Origin: Nocardioides sp.
GTDB taxonomy: Bacteria; Actinomycetota; Actinomycetes; Propionibacteriales; Nocardioidaceae
Length of the DNA stretch: 10,161 nucleotides
Direction: 5' to 3'
NCBI GenBank assembly: GCA_029264225.1
Contig: JARICB010000040.1
Span: 1-10,161 of the forward strand
Shown: piece by piece, positions 7,397 to 10,161 of the stretch
Layout: each line of letters begins with the position of its first letter
How positions within the stretch are numbered: the stretch's first letter is position 1
Made by a program: the position numbers and the translations under genes
The notes under the pieces: generated by a model
What the model saw: only the letters and a program-made list of their open reading frames with translations
Databases searched by the model: none
What the model was told of the DNA's origin: nothing

Positions 7397-7421
7397 CCTA
7401 CGCCGCAGTAACCGCTAGCGT
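7393..7421 (+). promoter_or_regulatory. Promoter for the biotin carrier gene (leaderless)
   Basis: CTGACC (7393-7398, close to TTGACN) and TAGCGT (7416-7421) are separated by 17 bp. The latter ends 7 nt before ATG 7429. This is the best-formed promoter candidate in the window and predicts that transcription starts at the ATG. It also argues against the in-frame GTG at 7420, which would lie partly inside the -10 box. Confidence 0.5.
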
Positions 7422-7428
7422 GCGACGC

Positions 7429-7662
7429 ATGGCCAGAACCAAATCGACCGAGATCCTTGCCGAGATGGTGGCCAACGTCATCACCGTGGAATGCCAGGTC
7501 GGCGACACGATCGGCGCCGGCGACACGGTCGTGCTGCTGGAGTCGATGAAGATGGAGATCCCCGTCCTTGCCGAGCACCCCGGACGGATCACCGCGATCA
7601 AGGTGGCGGCCGGTGACGTCGTCCAGGAGGGTGACCCGCTCGTCGCGCTCGACCTGCTCTAG
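7429..7662 (+). CDS. Stand-alone biotin/lipoyl carrier protein (TB7.3-like)
   Basis: This 77-residue protein consists of a single biotinyl domain: ILAEMVANVITVECQVGDTI, then VVLLESMKMEIPVLAEHPG with the modifiable lysine K41 between two methionines, then ITAIKVAAGDVVQEGDPLVALD. It closely resembles the small biotinylated protein TB7.3 (Rv3221c) of mycobacteria, including the ESMKMEIPVLAE segment. Such proteins are modified by BirA and are presumed to carry carboxyl groups for a biotin-dependent carboxylase, but the TB7.3 partner is not obvious. No carboxylase subunit or biotin ligase gene lies in this window. MKM is the usual biotin context, so lipoylation is less likely. ATG 7429 fits the upstream promoter; GTG 7420 is an in-frame alternative adding three residues. 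Confidence 0.92.
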   Translation: MARTKSTEILAEMVANVITVECQVGDTIGAGDTVVLLESMKMEIPVLAEHPGRITAIKVAAGDVVQEGDPLVALDLL

Positions 7663-7706
7663 ACCTCGTGCGCCGTTGGGTGCTGGGCGACGCTGGGGTA
7701 CCTCGC

Positions 7707-7712
7707 TACGGT
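7707..7712 (+). promoter_or_regulatory. Candidate -10 element for the aldo/keto reductase gene (leaderless)
   Basis: TACGGT ends 6 nt before ATG 7719, the spacing of a leaderless actinobacterial transcript. The 56-bp gap to the biotin carrier gene leaves room for a promoter. No good -35 element is placed 16-19 bp upstream. GGGG at 7713-7716 is too close to the ATG to be a normal ribosome site. Confidence 0.42.
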
Positions 7713-7718
7713 GGGGTG

Positions 7719-8729
7719 ATGGAGTTTCGATACCTCGGCAACAGCGGCCTCAAGATCTCTGAGATCACCTACGGCAACTGGCTCACCCACGGCTCGCAAG
7801 TGGAGAACGACATCGCTCGCCAGTGCGTCCAGGCGGCCTTGGACGCCGGGATCTCGACGTTCGACACCGCTGACGTCTACGCCAACACCGCCGCTGAGAC
7901 GGTGCTGGGGGAGGCACTCAAGGGTGAGCGACGCGAGTCCTTGGAGATCTTTACGAAGGTCTACTGGCCGACCGGTCCGTTGGGCAAGAACGACACCGGG
8001 CTTTCGCGCAAACACATCATGGAGTCGATCAACGGCTCACTGAAGCGACTCCAGACCGACTACGTCGACCTGTATCAGGCGCACCGCTACGACACCGAGA
8101 CCCCGCTCGAAGAGACGATGCAGGCCTTCGCCGACATCGTTCGCCAGGGCAAGGCGCTCTACATCGGCGTCAGCGAGTGGACCGCCGACCAGATCCGGGC
8201 GGGCGTGGCGATGTCGAAGGACCTCGGGTTCCAGCTGATCTCCAGCCAGCCGCAGTACTCCATGCTCTGGCGGGTGATCGAGCCCGAGGTGGTCCCGACC
8301 TGCGCCGAGCTCGGCGTGTCCCAGATCGTGTGGAGCCCGATCGCCCAGGGGGTGCTGACCGGCAAGTACCGCCCCGGCGCCGAAGCACCGGCGGGTTCGC
8401 GTGCCACCGACGACAAGGGCGGCGCGGACATGATCAAGCGCTTCATGCGTGACGACGTACTCACCGCCGTGCAGAACCTCCAGCCGATCGCCGCCGACTG
8501 CAACCTGACCATGGCGCAGCTCGCCGTGGCCTGGGTGCTCCAGAACGACAACGTCGCCTCCGCCCTGGTCGGCGCCTCGCGCCCCGAGCAGGTGGCCGAC
8601 AACGTCGGTGCTGCCGGCGTGAAGCTGGACGCGGACGTGCTGTCCCGCATCGACGAGGCCCTCGGCTCCGTCGTCGAGCGGGATCCCGCCAAGACCGCCG
8701 CCTCCGCTCCCGCTACCCGGGTCGTCTGA
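7719..8729 (+). CDS. Aldo/keto reductase, Kv-beta-like (AKR6-type)
   Basis: From ATG 7719 the protein has 336 residues and a (beta/alpha)8-barrel reductase layout. The catalytic tetrad is visible: D49 and Y54 in FDTADVY, K80 in IFTKVYW and H122 in LYQAHRYD. Cofactor-side segments SQPQYSMLWR, VWSPIAQGVLTGKY and the C-terminal SALVGASRPEQVADN match NADPH-binding positions of the family. The opening MEFRYLGNSGLKISEITYGNW and the overall length fit the group related to potassium-channel beta subunits and E. coli YghZ. That group reduces aldehydes and ketones with NADPH. The physiological substrate is unknown. An in-frame GTG sits directly before the ATG; the ATG is preferred because it agrees with the -10 hexamer. 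A hairpin follows 32 bp after the stop. Confidence 0.94.
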   Translation: MEFRYLGNSGLKISEITYGNWLTHGSQVENDIARQCVQAALDAGISTFDTADVYANTAAETVLGEALKGERRESLEIFTKVYWPTGPLGKNDTGLSRKHIMESINGSLKRLQTDYVDLYQAHRYDTETPLEETMQAFADIVRQGKALYIGVSEWTADQIRAGVAMSKDLGFQLISSQPQYSMLWRVIEPEVVPTCAELGVSQIVWSPIAQGVLTGKYRPGAEAPAGSRATDDKGGADMIKRFMRDDVLTAVQNLQPIAADCNLTMAQLAVAWVLQNDNVASALVGASRPEQVADNVGAAGVKLDADVLSRIDEALGSVVERDPAKTAASAPATRVV

Positions 8730-8761
8730 GCGCCGTACTCCTCCTGCTCCTGTGCTGCTGG

Positions 8762-8781
8762 TCCCCCGGTTAACCGGGGGA
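8762..8781 (+). terminator. Perfect hairpin after the aldo/keto reductase gene
   Basis: A 20-bp perfect palindrome (core CCCCCGG-TTAA-CCGGGGG) can form an 8-bp GC-rich stem with a TTAA loop. It starts 32 bp after the reductase stop. No T-tract follows, so classical intrinsic termination is not shown, although GC-rich hairpins without U tails are common behind actinobacterial genes. It could also be a dimeric repressor operator. Confidence 0.4.
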
Positions 8782-8787
8782 GTCGAC

Positions 8788-8837
8788 ACTTCTGGGGGGC
8801 TGCAACACTCGAGAAGTTGATGGAAACCCCGAGAAGT
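8788..8837. repeat. GAGAAGT repeat block (one inverted, two direct copies)
   Basis: GAGAAGT occurs at 8811-8817 and 8831-8837, exactly 20 bp apart. The complement ACTTCT lies upstream at 8788-8793. ACTTCTGGGG (8788-8797) can pair with CCCCGAGAAGT (8827-8837) leaving one bulged G, or its first six bases can pair with 8812-8817 instead. The 20-bp period equals about two helical turns, as for a protein binding one DNA face. Confidence 0.55.
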
Positions 8838-8861
8838 CGGGCTGGCGGCGTGGTCGATCCG

Positions 8862-8901
8862 CGCAGAATGCAGCAGCGGTACGTCGCCCGCAGAATGCAG
8901 C
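8862..8901. repeat. 13-bp direct repeat CGCAGAATGCAGC, two copies
   Basis: The exact 13-mer CGCAGAATGCAGC occurs at 8862-8874 and 8889-8901, 27 bp apart start to start. Each copy contains GCAGAATGC, itself near-palindromic around AA/T. Six bases of the complement (GCTGCA) occur at 8799-8804 in the previous block. Two copies are too few and too close for a CRISPR array. Confidence 0.6.
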
Positions 8902-8960
8902 GATTGCGGGGAAGTGGCCGTCCAGGGCAGAACGCGCCCCTCGTACGAGCGTCCTCCTTG

Positions 8961-9032
8961 CGGGACGTCCGACGAAGGGGTTGGCCTGGCTGCCGGATCG
9001 TCGGACGTCCCGGGCAATGTCCGACGATGGGG
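8961..9032. repeat. GTCCGACGA repeat block with two competing inverted repeats
   Basis: A 15-bp perfect inverted repeat, CGGGACGTCCGACGA at 8961-8975 and its complement at 8998-9012, encloses 22 nt. A third copy, GTCCGACGA at 9019-9027, is complementary to 8998-9006 across a 12-nt loop. The first and third copies both continue into GGGG (8977-8980 and 9029-9032), matching at 13 of 14 bases. The middle copy can thus pair with either neighbour, but not with both. The block lies about 190-260 bp upstream of the oxidase start. Confidence 0.65.
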
Positions 9033-9114
9033 TCGCCGAGCAACCGTGATGGCGGAGAGAGTGGTGTCGAAGTCGACGGTGTTGAGTCACGGCGCCCCGC
9101 GAGCGGATCACGCC

Positions 9115-9132
9115 CCCCTAGGGGACTACCCT
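9115..9132 (+). promoter_or_regulatory. CCCCTAGGGG palindrome next to a possible -10 box
   Basis: The 10-bp palindrome CCCCTAGGGG (9115-9124) is followed 2 bp later by TACCCT (9127-9132), which fits TANNNT. If this is the oxidase promoter, the palindrome lies in its spacer, where a bound regulator would block polymerase, and the 5' leader would be about 85 nt. No clear -35 element is seen. Confidence 0.3.
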
Positions 9133-9211
9133 CGGGCACCCGCGCCCACCGGCTCGCCGCACGTTCTCGAGCCTCCACGAATCCGGCGCGGTTCACTCAT
9201 GACAACTTCGC

Positions 9212-9215
9212 GGAG
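9212..9215 (+). promoter_or_regulatory. Ribosome binding site of the alpha-hydroxy-acid oxidase
   Basis: GGAG lies 8 nt before ATG 9224. This favours that start over the in-frame ATG at 9233, which would remove three residues. Unlike several other genes in the window, this one has a normal leader. Confidence 0.5.
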
Positions 9216-9223
9216 TTCACGAA

Positions 9224-10161
9224 ATGCAAGCAATGGGATTCAACCTTCGCTGGCGCGCCCAGCCGGACCTGACGTCGGTGGAGGCCTACCGCCGCGCCGC
9301 GTTGCGGCGGCTGCCCAAGATGGCTGCGGCGTACGTCGACGGGGGTGCCGACGACATGGTCACCCTGCGCGGCAACCGAACAGTCTTCGACCAGTGGCAG
9401 TTGAATCCGTCGGTGCTTGCAGGTCACCACCGTCCGGACCTGAGCACCGTCATCGCCGGACGGCAACTCTCGATGCCGGTCATGTTGGCCCCCACCGGCG
9501 CGACCGGGATCACGCACTGGCGTGGTGACGTGGCAGCGGTCCGTGCGGCCGACGCCTGCGGCACACAGTATTCCGTGAGCACGGCCTCGTCGTGGTCGCT
9601 GGAAGAGGTAGCTGCAGCCACCCCACACGATCACAGCTTCCAGCTCTATCCCGGCGTCGGGGGCACTCCCGCGCGACTGATGCACCGGGCGTGGGCGGCG
9701 GGGTACCGCACTCTGGTGGTGACGGTCGACGTTCCGACCAAGGGCAACCGCGAGGCAGAGCGCCGGGAGGGGATGGACACTCCGCCCGTACTCACCCCGC
9801 GCCGCGCGTTGAACTTCGCCCGCCACCCGCGCTGGACCTACGACGTGCTGCGCCACTCACGTCTGGGCGGCCGCAACTACATCGAGGGCGGGGACGTGAG
9901 CGACCTGCTCGCCACGATCGAGATCCAAGAGCGCGAGATGATGCTCTCGAGCCTTACGTGGCCCGACATCGAGTGGATGCGCGAGGTGTGGAAGGGCCGC
10001 TTGTTCCTCAAGGGCATCCTCAGTGCCGAGGATGCTGAACGAGCGGTTCAGGCGGGTGTGGACGGCATTGTGGTGTCCAACCACGGCGGCCGGCAGCTCG
10101 ACACGGCACCCCCGTCGCTTGCCGTCCTCCCGGAGATCGCGGCGCAGATCGATGGTCGGGC
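9224..10161 (+). CDS. FMN-dependent alpha-hydroxy-acid oxidase/dehydrogenase (LldD/glycolate-oxidase-like), partial
   Basis: The frame is open from ATG 9224 to the right edge, giving 312 complete codons of a usual 370-410. The fold is the FMN-binding TIM barrel of L-lactate dehydrogenase and glycolate oxidase. Family landmarks appear in order: AYRRAALRRLPKM (Y22), DGGADD, PVMLAPTGATG (85-95), STASSWSLEEVA, FQLYPG (Y142), VTVDVP (D169), FLKGIL (K263) and SNHGGRQLD (catalytic H287, substrate-binding R290). All active-site residues expected from glycolate oxidase up to this point are present. It oxidises a 2-hydroxy acid such as L-lactate, passing electrons to oxygen or the respiratory chain. 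Which hydroxy acid, and which acceptor, cannot be told. It is preceded by a 494-bp repeat-rich region that may control it. The last visible residues precede the second FMN-phosphate motif, which lies off the window. Confidence 0.92.
   Translation, partial: MQAMGFNLRWRAQPDLTSVEAYRRAALRRLPKMAAAYVDGGADDMVTLRGNRTVFDQWQLNPSVLAGHHRPDLSTVIAGRQLSMPVMLAPTGATGITHWRGDVAAVRAADACGTQYSVSTASSWSLEEVAAATPHDHSFQLYPGVGGTPARLMHRAWAAGYRTLVVTVDVPTKGNREAERREGMDTPPVLTPRRALNFARHPRWTYDVLRHSRLGGRNYIEGGDVSDLLATIEIQEREMMLSSLTWPDIEWMREVWKGRLFLKGILSAEDAERAVQAGVDGIVVSNHGGRQLDTAPPSLAVLPEIAAQIDGR

Larger units (their letters stand above)
8730..9223. other. 494-bp gene-free stretch rich in short repeats
   Basis: No frame here shows a family-like protein. 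The open frames that cross it (for example 8817-9272 and 8914-9528 on plus) are low-complexity, Arg/Ser/Pro-rich and overlap the downstream oxidase in the wrong frame. The stretch holds, in order, the hairpin at 8762-8781, a repeat block at 8788-8837, a direct repeat at 8862-8901, an inverted/direct repeat block at 8961-9032, a CCCCTAGGGG palindrome with a possible -10 at 9115-9132, and the oxidase ribosome site. A regulatory leader, clustered operators or a structured RNA are all possible. Confidence 0.6.

Noticed and set aside
8862..8901. Direct repeats considered as a CRISPR array.
   Set aside because: There are only two copies of 13 bp with a 14-bp gap; no array, leader or cas gene is present.
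8730..9223. Possible insertion-sequence remnant.
   Set aside because: I see no transposase fragments, no terminal inverted repeats bounding the stretch and no flanking target duplication.
8817..9272. Open frame of 151 codons in the repeat-rich region.
   Set aside because: It is Arg/Ser/Gly-rich with no recognisable motif, and it runs into the oxidase gene in a different frame and over its ribosome site.

Overview
The window is uniformly GC-rich, uses many GTG starts, and packs its genes with very short gaps. It carries a bacterial proteasome activator and a small stand-alone biotin carrier of the mycobacterial TB7.3 type. This points to a high-GC actinobacterium, probably of the Nocardioides type. 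The genus is an impression from gene content and style, not a measurement.

Left arm, plus strand (1-2900): the 3' end of serS is followed by a HAD-IIB phosphatase, a RimJ/RimL-like GNAT acetyltransferase and a second HAD-IIB phosphatase. These are joined by two GTGA stop/start overlaps and a 1-bp gap, so they are very probably translated from one message. After them comes a small exported protein whose predicted mature N-terminus (Cys-x-Cys) and two further cysteines resemble the N-terminal domain of metalloproteinase inhibitors (TIMP/NTR fold). It ends in a C-terminal membrane anchor.

Middle, minus strand (5493 down to 2905): a four-gene operon-like run of mobA (molybdenum cofactor guanylyltransferase-like), a DUF6457-type small acidic-tailed protein, a zeta-crystallin-type quinone oxidoreductase and bpa/pafE (ATP-independent activator of the 20S proteasome, C-terminal HbYX). 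It converges on the TIMP-like gene with only 4 bp between the stops.

Right arm, plus strand (5530-8729): a nitrilase-superfamily amidohydrolase diverges from mobA across 36 bp. It is followed by a polytopic membrane protein of unknown function, the biotin carrier, and an aldo/keto reductase of the Kv-beta-like group. Five genes in the window have a TANNNT hexamer ending 6 or 7 nt before the start codon, the arrangement expected for leaderless transcripts. This helps fix several starts.

Right end (8730-10161): a 494-bp gene-free stretch holds a hairpin after the reductase and three successive blocks of short direct and inverted repeats. In two of these blocks one inverted copy can pair with either of two direct copies. 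A CCCCTAGGGG palindrome next to a possible -10 follows. The stretch leads into an FMN-dependent alpha-hydroxy-acid oxidase/dehydrogenase that runs off the window.

Most of the window is ordinary chromosome. I see no insertion sequence, prophage, CRISPR array or defence system. The most unusual items are the repeat-rich 494-bp region and the TIMP-like secreted protein.
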